Source of the DNA: Membranipora membranacea
Lineage: Eukaryota > Bryozoa > Gymnolaemata > Cheilostomatida > Membraniporidae
Reading direction: 5' to 3'
DNA length: 64,000 nt
NCBI GenBank assembly: GCA_914767715.1
Contig: OU612069.1
Span: forward strand, 1,800,001 to 1,864,000
The notes below the pieces were generated by a model. That model saw only the letters and a program-made list of their open reading frames with translations, searched no databases and was not told where the DNA came from. Within the stretch, counting starts at the first letter, position 1, and each line of letters opens with the position of its first letter. Positions 36,901 to 48,934 of the stretch are shown here, piece after piece. The position numbers and the translations under genes were made by a program.

Positions 36901-37483
36901 TGCATATCGTCATCATCTTTTTCAGACTCCAATGGGAATTCTGTGAGAAAAAGGACATTTCTTGTAAGCTATTGCAAAATTGCATTTCGGAGACACATTT
37001 CATCATTACCTTGGACTGTCCAATTGAGTATGCTAATTCTCTCCCTAAGCCAAAGGCAGGCAAGAAATTAAGTACAACACATAAGTTGTCTGAATTTGTG
37101 AATGTTACATGGGCTCAACCCAGTACACAGTGACTAATTATACTTGTGTGTGCCAAGACAAAAAACTCATGGTCACAAAATGACTTACCATTCACATCAG
37201 TCTCCGAATATGCAGGATGCATTTCTGAATTCATTTTGTGTTTGATCTCTGTATCAAAATTGATAAATTCCAGTCCCTCTAGCTCGTGTTTTTTTATTTT
37301 CTTTTTGTTTGAGGTTGGGTGACTTTTCCATCTCCTTTTCCTATGAATAGTTACAGGCACTGCAGAGACATTTGTGTGCTCCTGGATTCTATGGATTAGT
37401 CCCCATTCAGAATTTTTGTCCTGATTTGCTGCACTAGGATCCAAATTTTGCTTGGTCCGAAAATTCGCACTACACTCTGCCAT
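33975..37483 (-). CDS. Unrecognised five-exon gene with possible PD-(D/E)XK nuclease-like core
   Basis: Exons 37483-37189, 36940-36852, 36529-35966, 35673-35089 and 34834-33975 join without a frame break to about 797 residues. Start MAECSANFRTKQN is the first ATG after an acceptor-like TTTTAG. Residues about 50-75 are strongly basic (HRKRRWKSHPTSNKKKIKKH), like a nuclear localisation signal; an acidic stretch (EKDDDD) follows in exon 2. Exons 3 and 4 are mixed alpha/beta with no motif I know. In exon 5, residues about 640-680 read FEPLEHQIIGTRADLVLMG followed by KKGKCLPLDIKSH: a D (about 663), 13 residues, then D-I-K (677-679), preceded by possible acidic partners. That is the spacing of a PD-(D/E)XK fold. 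The C-terminus is either LIGLCR then a stop, or a further exon. I do not recognise the family; nuclease activity is inference. Confidence 0.75.
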
Positions 37484-39235
37484 TTCTAAAATGTCTAAGA
37501 GTATAAACAAAATTAGTTAGGTTTAGCCTCACTTTACCCTATTTCATAAAAGGTAGTATGAAGCCAGTTCCACCCTTTAGTTGTAAAAGTTCAAGCGAAT
37601 GAAAAGAAGAAATTACCACCTTGTCATACTGCTACGAAAAGGTTGGAATTTCTTTCTATCAAGCTACCAAATTAGTCAGTCAGTCAGTCCAGTGAGCACT
37701 AGCGTCGGTCGGTTTCATAGCTCACAACCGTTATTCACTTGCTTCAAATAATTTTTTTCTCTAATGGAGTGAAAAAAATGATTTGTTCCTGCATTTATCA
37801 TGTAATAATTTGAGACACTCCATCCACGCTAGGCTGCCTTTAGGACATAGCAGACAGGTAACAGAAACAAGTGACAACCACCTTTATAGTATAACACTTC
37901 TATCCTATATCAGCCTAACAGCCATTTCTAGCATCATGGATTTTACAGGTACTATTGAATGACTTGCCTCCCATCCATGAGCTATCCAGATGCCCGGTTG
38001 GGATGGCTAGGTACCCAGTCCAATGGTCATGAGTTAGCTATTCCTGCTTCGCAATATTTACGATTTTCACTTGATGACAGATGACTTATAAGAGCATATA
38101 ACCTTTTTTAAGAATACTAGAATTTCTGTTCAGCTAAATTAGTGAATATATATAGAGGGTCAACTTAAGATTTGAAGAGCTTATTTGTCCGTATTATTTA
38201 TGTAAAAAGCTAATCAGCACACAGAAGGCACAGTCTGGGCTCCGAAACATGGCCACCCTATATGTCACAAACACAATTAATCAGTATGCTAGCAACTGAC
38301 CCTGATTCACTAATTCTTATTCATGCAATTTATGATACCATGCTTTCATTATCCTACTCACTATATATATAGTATGTAACACCCTACCACTTATATCTTT
38401 TTTAATGTATGTGAGGTCAACAAGTTATTTTTAATTTGCTTTAATTATAAACTTTTAGAAAACCTCAATAAATAAAAAAACAAAAAAATGAATAATGATT
38501 TCATTGACTGCAATTACCAGGGTTCTTGACATTGGCATTTATTGGGTTGTTGTTGCCAAATATAATATTTGATGATAGACATAACATGCTTTCCATAACA
38601 AGCATCAAAAAAGTATGACAATTTTGACAGGGAAAGAATTTGTATCCAGTTGTTGTTATTTAATGTTTTTCATGGAAAAATTTTTGCCACTATGAAAGGA
38701 CACGCTGATCACGCAGGGAAGTAAGTGACATGATATCATATTTTCCAGAGATCCCTTATAGTCCAGCGAGGTCGCTTGACAATTTGATCAAAACATGCTA
38801 AAACATCTGCTAGAATGTAGCCCACATGCTCAGAGGACTACAATGTGAGTTAGTTTCATTCCATTATGTATGTGTAACCCTACCTACCCGCCCTGCAGCT
38901 GTCTGAGCACTTAGACTAGCTACCTACCCGCCCTGCAGCTGTCTGAGCACTTAGACTAGCTAGAACGTGAAAAAATAAGTATTATTTATCCTTTAATCTC
39001 TCTTAGAAATCACAATGCAGCAAAAACGAGACCATGAGCAACACCTCGCTACCTTTCATAGCACTTTATAATGTATATTTTAAAACGTTTTGCTTTCTAT
39101 GGTGCTTCTGAGCAATTACTTTGCCAGCTTTTCCGTTCTTTCATCGAGTCATGCCTTTTATACTGTCTACCTGTGTATTTTAACAATTTATTTGACTATG
39201 ATAAGAAAGCACGCTGAAAGATTTATCCTAGCAAA
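37484..39235. other. Non-coding stretch upstream of the unrecognised gene
   Basis: Presumed promoter/5'UTR for the minus-strand gene ending at 37483, then AT-rich sequence. The only structure seen is a 40-bp direct duplication at 38881-38960. Confidence 0.4.
38881..38960. repeat. 40-bp direct duplication
   Basis: Two identical adjacent copies of a 40-nt unit that begins TACCTACCCGCCCTGCAGCT. Each ends with GTCTGAGCACTTAGAC, the exact inverse of the terminus of the hairpin element at 11178-11285. Confidence 0.9.
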
Positions 39236-41078
39236 CTCTTATGGTGCAACCACTACCAAAAGTCACCACACCAACACAACTCAAAGACTACCGCCCGATA
39301 GCCATAACCAGCTGCCTATGTAAAATGTTAGAGAGACAACTTAAAATATACATAACTAAACACACAGCCATGGACAGCCATCAGTTTGCCTACCGCCAGA
39401 AAAGATCAACACAGGATGCTGTCTTATGCCTTACAACAACTATCACACACTTTATTGACAAAGCAGCCTCTAACTATGCAAGATGTTTATTTTTGGACTT
39501 TTCTTCTGCTTTCAACACCATCAGAGTAGAGTATCTAATCCCCCTGCTGCAACACCTCGACACCAGAGTTATAGGATGGGTAACTAGCTTCTTGAGTAAC
39601 CGTGTCCAGCAAACAATGGTCAACAATCAACTGTCTGCACCAATATTGACTCATACAGGAACTCCCCAGGGCAGTGTACTCTCGCCACTATTATTCTCCA
39701 TCTATACAAACAGGATTACATCTAAACTGTCGAATATCACAGTACTCAAATACGCTGATGACACTTGTGTAATTGGATTAGTTGGTAATGATTTAGACTT
39801 ATGTAATTATTTTTCTGAAATTAATAGAATCTCCAAACAATGCACTGATTTAGATTTACTACTTAATGCTTCTAAGACAAAGGAAATGCTTTTCTCTACT
39901 CAACGTCTCAAACCTAACACTCCTAAACTGAACCTAGATGGCACCAATATATCATTTTGTGAAAAGGTAAAATACCTTGGTGTAGACCAGGGGTGCCCAA
40001 CCTTTTCTCTCACATGAGCCATTTAAAAAATCAATCAAACCAAATGAGCTGACCACGTTGTGTCACGTGTAGACAACATGGAAACAGTCAGTGATATATA
40101 TGTATCATATTCATTCATGTATAAGCGCTGGCAAAAATACCAATGCATAGTCAAGTCATTGTGTGAGATTATGCGCGCAGCGCGAAAAAAATGTTGAGGC
40201 AATTTCTGGTCATATGAGGCGCCCTGGAGTTTTGTAAGCAGTTTAAGCATTTTGCAAATTTTTATAAGCATTTTGGAAAATTTAGGCTGGCAAGTCTGCA
40301 AGAAGACAACTCTACACACATATGTACAATGCAGGCACCCAGTATAATGAACTTGTATACACTATACATACATTTAATGTACATTGTACATGCATGAATT
40401 GAATGCATGAAGTTCGCGCCAAAAAGCGCGTGAAATTTGCAAATATTAAAATGAGCCACCCAAAAAGCCAAAATGAGCCGAGGTGGCTCATGAGCCATAG
40501 GTTGGGCACCCCTGGGTAGACATTGATAACAAACTAAGATTCGAAGATTATGTGCATAAAATAACTGGCAAAGCAAGTCAAAGGATGTATGTTGTTAAAA
40601 ATTTATGTATCTGAGTTCGAAGCCATTAGCCTCCATGCTGTTCAAGAGTTTTGTAGTTTCACTCTTAATGTATTGTCTACCTGTTTTGCACACTAGCATA
40701 TATGCTAAGGACAAGAAATTACTAAGAAAAGTTTTCAACGATGCCAAGAATTTAGGGCTTGACGTAGGCGATCTCGATACCATTGTTAAACAGAGAACTA
40801 AATCCATTATCATGTGCTGTTTTGATGAAGACCACTTTATACACGATTTTCTCGAGAATTGCCCTTCTGGTCGTCTTAGACATATTAAATATCGCAGCTC
40901 ATGGGGCAAAGACTGTTTTCTGAGGCAAATGTGCATCACACTTAATGAGATTCTTTTTTTAAAAAAGTCCATAGTTCCATACACTGGTAGCAAGCTCTTA
41001 TTATGACAAAGTATATGCATCCATTTTTCGCAACATTTAATGTTTGTGATAGCTAATAAATCAATCAATCAATCAATC
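39236..41078 (+). mobile_element. 5'-truncated LINE copy interrupted by a hAT-type MITE
   Basis: Starts inside the reverse transcriptase (PLPKVTTPTQLKDYRPIAIT) and matches the copy at 880-3237: LDFSSAFNTI, GTPQGSVLSPLLFSIYTN, KYADDTC. At codon LGVD (39987) the frame is cut by a 527-bp MITE and resumes at 40515 (DIDNKLRF). A second defect near 40603 shifts the frame before SSKPLASMLFKSF. The C-terminus is followed by AATAAATCAATCAATCAATC (41053 on), a different tail from the TCCA tail of the first copy. The copy is dead. Confidence 0.9.
39988..40514. mobile_element. hAT-type MITE, copy 1, inside LINE reverse transcriptase
   Basis: Ends CAGGGGTGCCCAACC and GGTTGGGCACCCCTG are inverted repeats, the hAT form. 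Flanks GTGTAGAC (left) and GGTAGAC (right) are an 8-bp target duplication with one base lost. About 95% alike to the copy at 41950-42473. No transposase frame. Confidence 0.9.
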
Positions 41079-41448
41079 AGTAGGGACTCTAGACAACCGA
41101 ATATCGGAGCGTTTTAAAAGATACTGTTTGCTTTTATTACATGATGATGACCACCCTTTTCATGATTTTATTTCTAAACTTCCGTCTGGTAGACTCTGTC
41201 CATATAAACCAAGATGTGCATGTGGTAGTAACAGTTTTATTAGACACTATATCAATTTTATCAATACTGTGATAGCTGGTTCCTGAGAGTAGATCTTGAG
41301 TAGCAAACTGCTTTTATCGTAGACTTCATTTTTTTAGTATCATCCTCTTATATTTTACTATTTATTCACAGAGTGGCAATATAGGTTTTATCTCGCCAAT
41401 CTTTTGTTAAAAATTGTGTGACAAATAAATAATCAATCAATCAAAATT
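41079..41448 (+). mobile_element. 3' end of a second LINE, directly after the first
   Basis: Immediately after the AATC tail of the previous LINE, a frame reads LLLHDDDHPFHDFISKLPSG then RLCPYKPRCACGSNSFIRHY, the C-terminal block seen in the other copies (EDHFIHDFLENCPSGR...), but from a diverged subfamily. It ends after a 3'UTR in AATAAATAATCAATCAATCA. Either a tandem insertion at the tail or template switching. Confidence 0.75.
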
Positions 41449-41941
41449 GGTTAATGTCATAGACCGCCTGCCTGATGCACTTAACTCACCTTGTTATTAT
41501 CACACTATAATCAGCACCTCTGTGGTTTGTCAGCTCCTCGTTCATCAGAAACAACAAAGAACTGATCTCAAGCTATTCCAACTTTAGATGAAGAGTCAAT
41601 TGTTAGTGTATCATATAGAACTCCATAGCGGTACATAGGATAAGCTGTATCTGAATGTCACAATCTGAATTTGTGACTCGGTTCAAATTAACCGGTCCAG
41701 CCTGCGATCACGATCTATTGTCACGAGTTTGGAATGTGGATTGCTTTAAGCAAGGAGTAACATCTATTACTCCTTGTGTCGGGAAATTCTATCTTGTCAG
41801 GATAGCCAGCATGGGCTTGGCATAATTATTCCCGATCTCAAACTTGTTCTGATGAACGCGTAAGGCTTAACGGCAACCTGCCGGTCGAAAAGTCTTTTTA
41901 AATCAAGGCTACCAGCCAGGCATAAAAATGTGTTGTTTATC
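41449..41941. other. Unassigned stretch between LINE tail and MITE
   Basis: No coding exon, RNA gene or repeat that I can support. Confidence 0.4.
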
Positions 41942-41949
41942 AACTATAC

Positions 41950-42473
41950 CAGGGGTGCCCAACCTTTTCTCTCACATGAGCCATTAAAAAAATCAATCAC
42001 ACCAAATGAGCTGACCACGTCGCATCACGTGTAGACAACATGGAAACAGTCAGTGATATATAAATGTATAATATTCATTCATGTATAAGTGCTGGCAAAA
42101 TTACCAAAGCAAAGTCACTGTGGGAGATTATGCGCGCAGCGCGAAATTTTTTTTGAGGCAATTTCTGGTCATATGAGGCGCCCTGGAGTTTTGTAAGAAT
42201 TTTAAGCATTTTGCAAATTTCTATAAGGATTTTGGAAAATTTAGGTTGGCAAGTCTGCAAGAAGACAACTCTACACACATATGTACAATGCAGGCACCCA
42301 GTACAATGAACTTGTATACACTATACATACATTTAATGTACATTGTACATGCATGAATTGAATGCATGAAATTCGCGCCAAAAAGCGCGTGAAATTTGCA
42401 AATATTAAAATGAGCCACCCAAAAAGCCAAAATGAGCCGAGGTGGCTCATGAGCCATAGGTTGGGCACCCCTG
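41950..42473. mobile_element. hAT-type MITE, copy 2, with perfect 8-bp target duplication
   Basis: Same termini as copy 1 (CAGGGGTGCCCAACC / GGTTGGGCACCCCTG). AACTATAC flanks both sides exactly (41942-41949 and 42474-42481). The perfect duplication and high identity to copy 1 point to a fairly recent insertion. Confidence 0.95.
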
Positions 42474-43484
42474 AACTATACTATGATTTTTGTGTACTAA
42501 CTATCTAACTAAAACTAACAGAGTTACAAAGATTTAATGTATAAATCAGTAAAAATGATCAGTACGTTTAGTCTTGTCCGCTAGCAAACATGAATTGTCA
42601 AGTTGTAAGAGGGAAGAGTGTAAGCTTGCTAAAAATAGTTACAGTCGTAGCATTAATAAAGGATTATTATAACAGACAAAACATGTGTAGGAATAGAATG
42701 TATGATTAGAATGTATGAATAGAATGTGTCCTCAGTGCTTAATATATATAACAGTCAAAGACTGATATTCCCCACACTTGCTTTGAGTCACTGTTCACAT
42801 GATTTGATCTGATTTGAGTACTCCTTGTTTGAAGCAATGAACTAAACCTCTGGAGGTTTAGTTCATTGTTTGAAGTAATAATTTTATCACCTGTGTTATC
42901 AAAGGCTTGAATTGAGTTGAATTGAAACATTACTTGGTACTTTCACCAAAGCAAAGCAAATACTGCTGTCACTATCCTATCACTGTATCTCAATATTTAC
43001 TCTGCTAGCTTAAAAGCTTGAAAGGTCCATACCCACACTGTTATCCAAAAGGTTTGATATTCTCAAACCTTAGGGAACCTTTTTTCGGATAACGTCTGAC
43101 ATGTCAAACCTTATAGATAATAGATCCCCCCCCCCTGCAATGTTTGGTTGCCTTGACGATAGCGACTTTGCGCCGATGAGTTGATGGAAAGCAAACCTCC
43201 CTGCACTGGTTTGGCTTAGAGTATAAGCATGAGAGTGATGGGGTGAACATTGTTGCACTGAAACAATGAAGAGTTGGCAGCCTCCCTGGTTGCGCAACAG
43301 CGTAAACACACCAATTATGTCAAACCACCGAAACTTACAAAATGCACTGAGGGATCGATGAGATGCTCAGCAACACACAGGGGTGGCTTCATGCTGCTGG
43401 GGCCGGCCATGAGGAGCCTGTCCTAGAGAAGGCCTCGAAGCAGCGCTTGACTCATGGTTTCTAGCTGAAGACCTGTGTGTTGTG
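42474..43484. other. Unassigned stretch with a short hairpin and C-run
   Basis: A hairpin at 42835-42868 (CAATGAACTAAACCTC and its inverse). At 42975-43145 a segment with GTATCTCAATATTTACTCTG, repeated AGGTTTGA words and a C9-C10 run recurs at 53610-53935, so it is part of a dispersed repeat. No gene seen. Confidence 0.5.
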
Positions 43485-44459
43485 CAGTGGTACGCGTACA
43501 TAGAGTTATTATATACTCTTGAGTGGACAATGCAGTGCTAAAAACGTCCTGTTGCGAAATCCATGACACAACGCAATCTGGTTGTGCATCGCTAGTGCCT
43601 GTATCATAAAACTTATCATTGAGAATTTACGTACTGGGCATGGCAATTTAGATATTTAGAGCGCTTATAGGCATTTTTTTCGGGAAAAATTTTTTGTGAC
43701 ACCTTGTGGATCACTTGCAGGTACTTTCACTTTCAATTCCATGACGCAACAAAATCTGGTTGTGCGTGGATAGTGCATGAATCGTTGACTTTGTAAATGT
43801 AAAATGTAAATCACTTTTTTATTTAGATGCTCTCCAGCAATCTTTACATGAATATAAGATAGATACATATACATATTCAATTTAGCGCACTCCTGTACAA
43901 GGTAGGAGTGGGCAAGCTAGGCTATTGTTCAGAGAGCTCACCTTTTTCAGCAGCATGGGTAGTGACCAGGATTCGAACCTGCAACTCTCAGATTGAGATG
44001 CTCGAATCCTAACCAAATTTAGTTTATGGAGCACTTATAGCCGTTTTTTCAGAGAATTTCACATGTAACACCATTTAAATTTAGATCACCTGCAAGTATT
44101 TCATCTTCCAGTCAGTATAAAAATTTTCTTATTCGCCCATTAAAATAAGTAAATATCAACTGCAAACACATGAGCTTAAATCGCAATGACAGGGCTTCGA
44201 CTGTGTCCTGTCGCTCTAACTAATATGTCGCAAACTCAGTCAGTTTATTTTATCTGTTCAGTTCCAGCTACTGAGGATGATTTGTGATAGCATGGGTTAC
44301 AAGTAGCCTGTGGAAAAGCGATTGGAGGTGAAAAAGTTGGCTGCTTGCCTTTATCGTCTTTAGAATTTTTCTTTGTCAAACTTTTCATGTCACACTATTA
44401 GATGACTTGTAGGTGATTTCTTTACTGGTCAGGGGACAAAATGATTTGTGTTATTATAT

Positions 44460-45430
44460 ATATAATCCATGTTTATTCTGGAGAAGAATAAGTCCTTAGG
44501 ACTTGTACCCAGAAAACAGAAAAATTGATAAAAAATTATGGTGTAGAATTAAAAAGACATGTAACAAAAAATCAAGAACAATGACAGGTAAAATTACAAA
44601 GTACACGCAGGCATTAATTAGCAGTAAAACATTACACAAGTTAATACACAATAGCTAGGAAAAGAAAAGTTAGAACAATGTAGCAGTAGGCTAAAATGAA
44701 ATGATAAGAACTGACTCATTAATTGAGAAGTTTGAGGACGTGGCTCCGAGTGGCACTTTTGAATGTAGCAAGGGATTGACTCAGCTTAACATGATTGGGT
44801 AATTCGTTAAACTTCTGAGCACCGAAATTAGCTAAAGCAAATCTAAAATTTTCCTTGGATAGTCTAAACCCAGAACTTTTAGCAAGCCGAGTTTCACTAG
44901 TTAATTTCTCGGGGAGCAGATTGATATCAATTATTGGGACTAAACTATTAACAATTTTATAAAACGTCAGCAGATACAAATATTCGGAACGCAAAGTTAA
45001 AACAGGAATATTGTAGGTCTTTCGAGTATTATCTTTAGAACTGTTATAGTCTATAATTTTCAAACATCTATTCTCAATTTTAAAATTTTTTTTTTTGACA
45101 TAGTCATTTGTGGTAAATAAAACAGGAGAGCTGTATTCCAGATTAGAACGTATAAGTCCAATGTACCAAAGCTTAGCTAATTTAGGTGTCAGGAACTTTC
45201 TATTACGTTGAAAGTTGGTGACTATTGGATAAAGTTTTTGTTTAATTTTACTGGTATGAGATTTAAAATTTAATTTGTTATCAAGAATCACGCCTAACTA
45301 CTTAATTCCGGAGGTTTGATGTTACGTTAATTAGAAATGGTCATGACATCTGTTTTACCGCTGTTTAGAACAAGGCAATTTTCACCGTATACCAACTGGA
45401 TGCTTGATGAATGCTTTTTTCCATAAGTTT
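44460..45430 (-). mobile_element. LINE fragment, C-terminal part of a different reverse transcriptase
   Basis: Open frame 45291-44719 reads LGVILDNKLNFKSHTSKIKQ, then KLWYIGLIRSNLEYSSPVLF: the segment after the RT catalytic domain in Jockey-like and related LINEs, followed by the family's C-terminal domain (FKSATRSHVLKLLN). Upstream to about 45430 the RT homology continues (CLVLNSGKTDVM) but with stops. It differs from the LINEs at 880 and 39236. It lies inside the large inverted-repeat element. Confidence 0.75.
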
Positions 45431-46278
45431 TCCCTTAAATCACTGAAAATCTCAACCGCAAACACATCATCAGGATAAAATCCGAATTACCTGGCTAGCC
45501 GGTTTTTGCCCCTACCACTTGCCTGCCAGTTTGACTGTGTCCTTTCTCTCTAACTGAAATGTTACACACTCAGTGAGTTCATTTTATCCGTCCAGTATTA
45601 TAACTTCCAATTATACAATGCGTATAAGTAACCAGTGGTTCAAAAATTTTGAGCTTAAAGATCTCGGGTTTTGGTTTGGCTATGTCATTTAACGCTCTAG
45701 ATTCCTTCTCCAGAGTGGCCACTCGTGCTTGTATTGCCGAAACTATTCAAGCCAACACCGCAGGTTAAATCAATAAAATATATAAACTCTTCTGCTGAGA
45801 ATAGCAAGAAAACAGCAAACGGAAAACTCAAGATTAATACTTGTCCAGATTGACTCTAGATTTTCTTAAATACCCTAACTCAGTCTGGAAAATTGTATGA
45901 AAATTGCAGAAAGTTATCAGTTGCAACACATTATGTAGAAAACACCATAATATTGTGTCTTTGCAACTCAAATCTCCAGTTGAGAAGAGTACAAAGGGCA
46001 TAATATGAGACTTTGATAATTTATTTCATCTATAATAGTATATATACAATGTGAATTAAGATCTTTTAACCAAATTTATCATTGGATCAAATCTTTCTAT
46101 TTGCACCCACCCTCTGCGTTCTACCAACTTTCAGAAAATTCTACCCGCACAACTCATTTAAGATGGTTATATGAGTGCTGAGAAAGCCAATATAATTTCG
46201 CATTCTCACCGATGTGACATTTGGTTTGCAGATATTGCAGATTTCTCACCATACTCAAAAAATAGATCATTTGGTTCA

Positions 46279-46298
46279 GGGGGGGGGGGGGGGGGTGT
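46279..46298. repeat. Poly-G run
   Basis: About 18 consecutive G followed by TGTG, inside the large inverted-repeat element. One of several C or G runs of ten or more in the window (12065, 47583, 53627). Confidence 0.85.
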
Positions 46299-46857
46299 GA
46301 TGCAATTTTTCTGATGGTTGTTTATTTGTAAATGTAAACATCAACATCAATACAATACTTTTACACTTCCGCATCCGATCATTCCTACACAGTCTGCTTG
46401 TACTTTATTAAATCAAAAATAAAATAAGCCCCTTGAGTGTGTAACATATAAGTATGAGAGACAGGAAACAGCTAATATGGCTGGCAAGTGGCAATGAAAA
46501 AAATTAAGCTAGCCCGGTAGTTTCTATTTCATCACAATGATGTGTTTGCGGTTGAGATTTTGGCTTATTTTAATGGGAAAACATAGAAATATTTTCCAAT
46601 GGCTGCGAGTGAAAATACCTGCAAGTGATCCACATAGTGTCACATAAAGTTTTTCCAAAAAATTGGGTATAAGCGCTCTAAAAATCTAAATTTCCGTGCC
46701 CAATACATATATTCTGAATGATAAGTTATATGATACAGGCACTAGACATGCACAACCAGATTGCGTGTGTCATGGATTTCGCAATAATTAAGTAAGACAA
46801 AACCTGTTGCTTTTTTTGTACACATTGTTCACTCTAGAGTATATAATAACTCTATGG

Positions 46858-48744
46858 GTTAGACATAGACAAAGATAAAGCTCACATCATACCATCGGCT
46901 TTGGTAGCTTATTATGCCTTATAAGGGAGGCGTTATCAGTTGAAAAGCTTTCCATTCCTCCTATCTGATCTGTTGGACTTTACCTGGCAGTCATCGTTGT
47001 TTACAATGTTGGTATATTTTGGGGTTTAATACTTTCCCCAAACAAAATTTTGTTATGTCATGTGATTTTTTATCCTTGTGAGCCCAGATATGCCGATATC
47101 AATGACTATGACATGACACTCCCGCTGTTCCCTGTCCACAGCAATTCAAGCGTGAAAACGAGTGTTTGTCATTTTAGGATGATGTGCTCGCTTGCTCTCT
47201 TTATATAAGATTACAATGTAGAAATGATTTCTTTATGCAGACATAGCCTTACTTATTTCAGATTTGCCTGAGAATGGTTCATGCAATTCTCTTGATTTTT
47301 TTTACATGTGTTACCAGAACATATGGGCCACAGTCTTGGCATTTATTCATGTAGTCAGTCAATGGATTTTGCAGATATATTTGATTTAGTGGCTAACACT
47401 CCTTTGTGAGATGAGTAAGACAAGGTACACACAATACTAGATAGCCCTTACATCAAACAAAGTTTCCTATGACCAACAGTCATTCTAAGCTGACCAAAGG
47501 AAAGTGTCAGTTTTATGAAATTTGTCATTCACAAGCTGAAAACTAGATAAAAACAGCCCAAAAACAGCCTTCTTTTCTCCCTCCCCCCCCCCCTTACTTG
47601 AGAAAGTTTGCTCCAATTTAAGAGGTAAATGTGGCTATAGAGACGGCCCAAAAAGTGTCCAGTTCATAGCGCCATATGGACATGTCTCTTTTATACATAT
47701 GCTAAGCAAAAATTACCCAACCATCTGCATGAATGATGGGGCCTTTATTTTAGATTGAGCTTAGCGTTATAACATGAAAACTCAGGTCCATACTCAAGTA
47801 CTCAACTACATCAGTGAAACTCCACCCATAATCTCAGCTATCATATAGTTAACCTACCAGGCGTTTAGTCGCTGGCAAAATAGTAAGTGGTAAGATCACC
47901 ACAGTTGCATTTATATCACCTTCCCTTGGTAGTCAAACTATCGTTAGTCATGTTTCCCCTCAAACGCTATGATAAGGCCAATGTCACTTAGTTGATCCTA
48001 CAGTGTACTTTATAGTTTTTTACCAAATCTTGCAATAAGATCCTACGATAACCTCTCGAGTAAGATCCATACTAACTCGATACTCAAAAATTTGAATTCA
48101 TTTTCAAAGAAACTGATCTGTGCATTGACATAGACTGCACTTATACAGTAATATTGATAGTCCATGTTTAGATGTGCTGAGTAACTGTGGTGCACAAATG
48201 GACAAGATCTGATGCCACAAAACAGAAAGCTTCTCCAAGTCACCCACTGCTAACACATTTCAATACTACTCTCTAGGAGGCCGTCAAATTCATTTGGATT
48301 TTTTATCACCCTGAAGACTGAAATAACTAGATAACACATTTATTTACATGGATCTACTTTAAGACATGCAAATACTAGTTTTTGATGTAAAGAGAACTGT
48401 TTATCTGAGTAAGTCTTGTGTGTCAAAACATCTTAAAGTTTGTAAAGATTGCTAAAAAAAATCCTCAAAACTCAAAATAAAAATGATTTTTACATCATTG
48501 AGATGCCTGAAATGTCTAGATCTAAAATATTTTTATTTGAAGTTTCAGTGAAATTTGGAAATACATAATTTTCATGAAAAACAAACAGGCTACCTGTGTA
48601 AATTTTGAATTTCCTATTGAAATTCTATTGAAAGCCACTAATCATAAAGCTCATAATTGAAGCGTAACACTCGTTTTCATGCGGCCCGCTTGCCTATTCA
48701 ACTGAAGACCGCAGTTTGATAGGAGTGTCATATCTTAGTATTTA
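46858..48744. other. Interior of the large inverted-repeat element, no gene found
   Basis: AT-rich, many stops in all frames, no transposase motifs, no RNA gene seen. Confidence 0.4.
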
Positions 48745-48934
48745 TAATCTTTGCCGATATGCCCAATACGTATATTCTCAAAGATAAGTTATATGATACA
48801 GGCACTGGCCATGCACAACCAGATTGCGTTGTGTTATGGATTTTGCAATAATTAAGTAGGACAAAAACTGATGCTATTTTTGTACACATTGTCCACTCTA
48901 CAGTATATAATAACTCTATGTACGCGCACCACTG

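Larger units (their letters stand above)
43485..48934. mobile_element. Large inverted-repeat element (possibly nested copies)
   Basis: About 190 nt at 43485-43675 (start CAGTGGTACGCGTACATAG) is mirrored at 48745-48934 (end CTATGTACGCGCACCACTG) and again, without the outermost bases, at 46690-46857. The inner arm pair extends further inward, since words near 43690-43740 and 44130-44195 reappear inverted at 46510-46650. CAGTGG ends are hAT-like; TGTGTTGT on the left and TATGTTGT on the right may be a worn 8-bp duplication. The interior holds a LINE fragment, a box-B tRNA-like scrap (about 43965-43990, minus) and no transposase that I can find. Confidence 0.6.

Noticed and set aside
40035-40576. 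Minus-strand frames inside the hAT-type MITE as a transposase
   Set aside because: Both MITE copies carry them, but they are short, Cys/Ile-rich and without any transposase motif; they are frames across a non-coding repeat.
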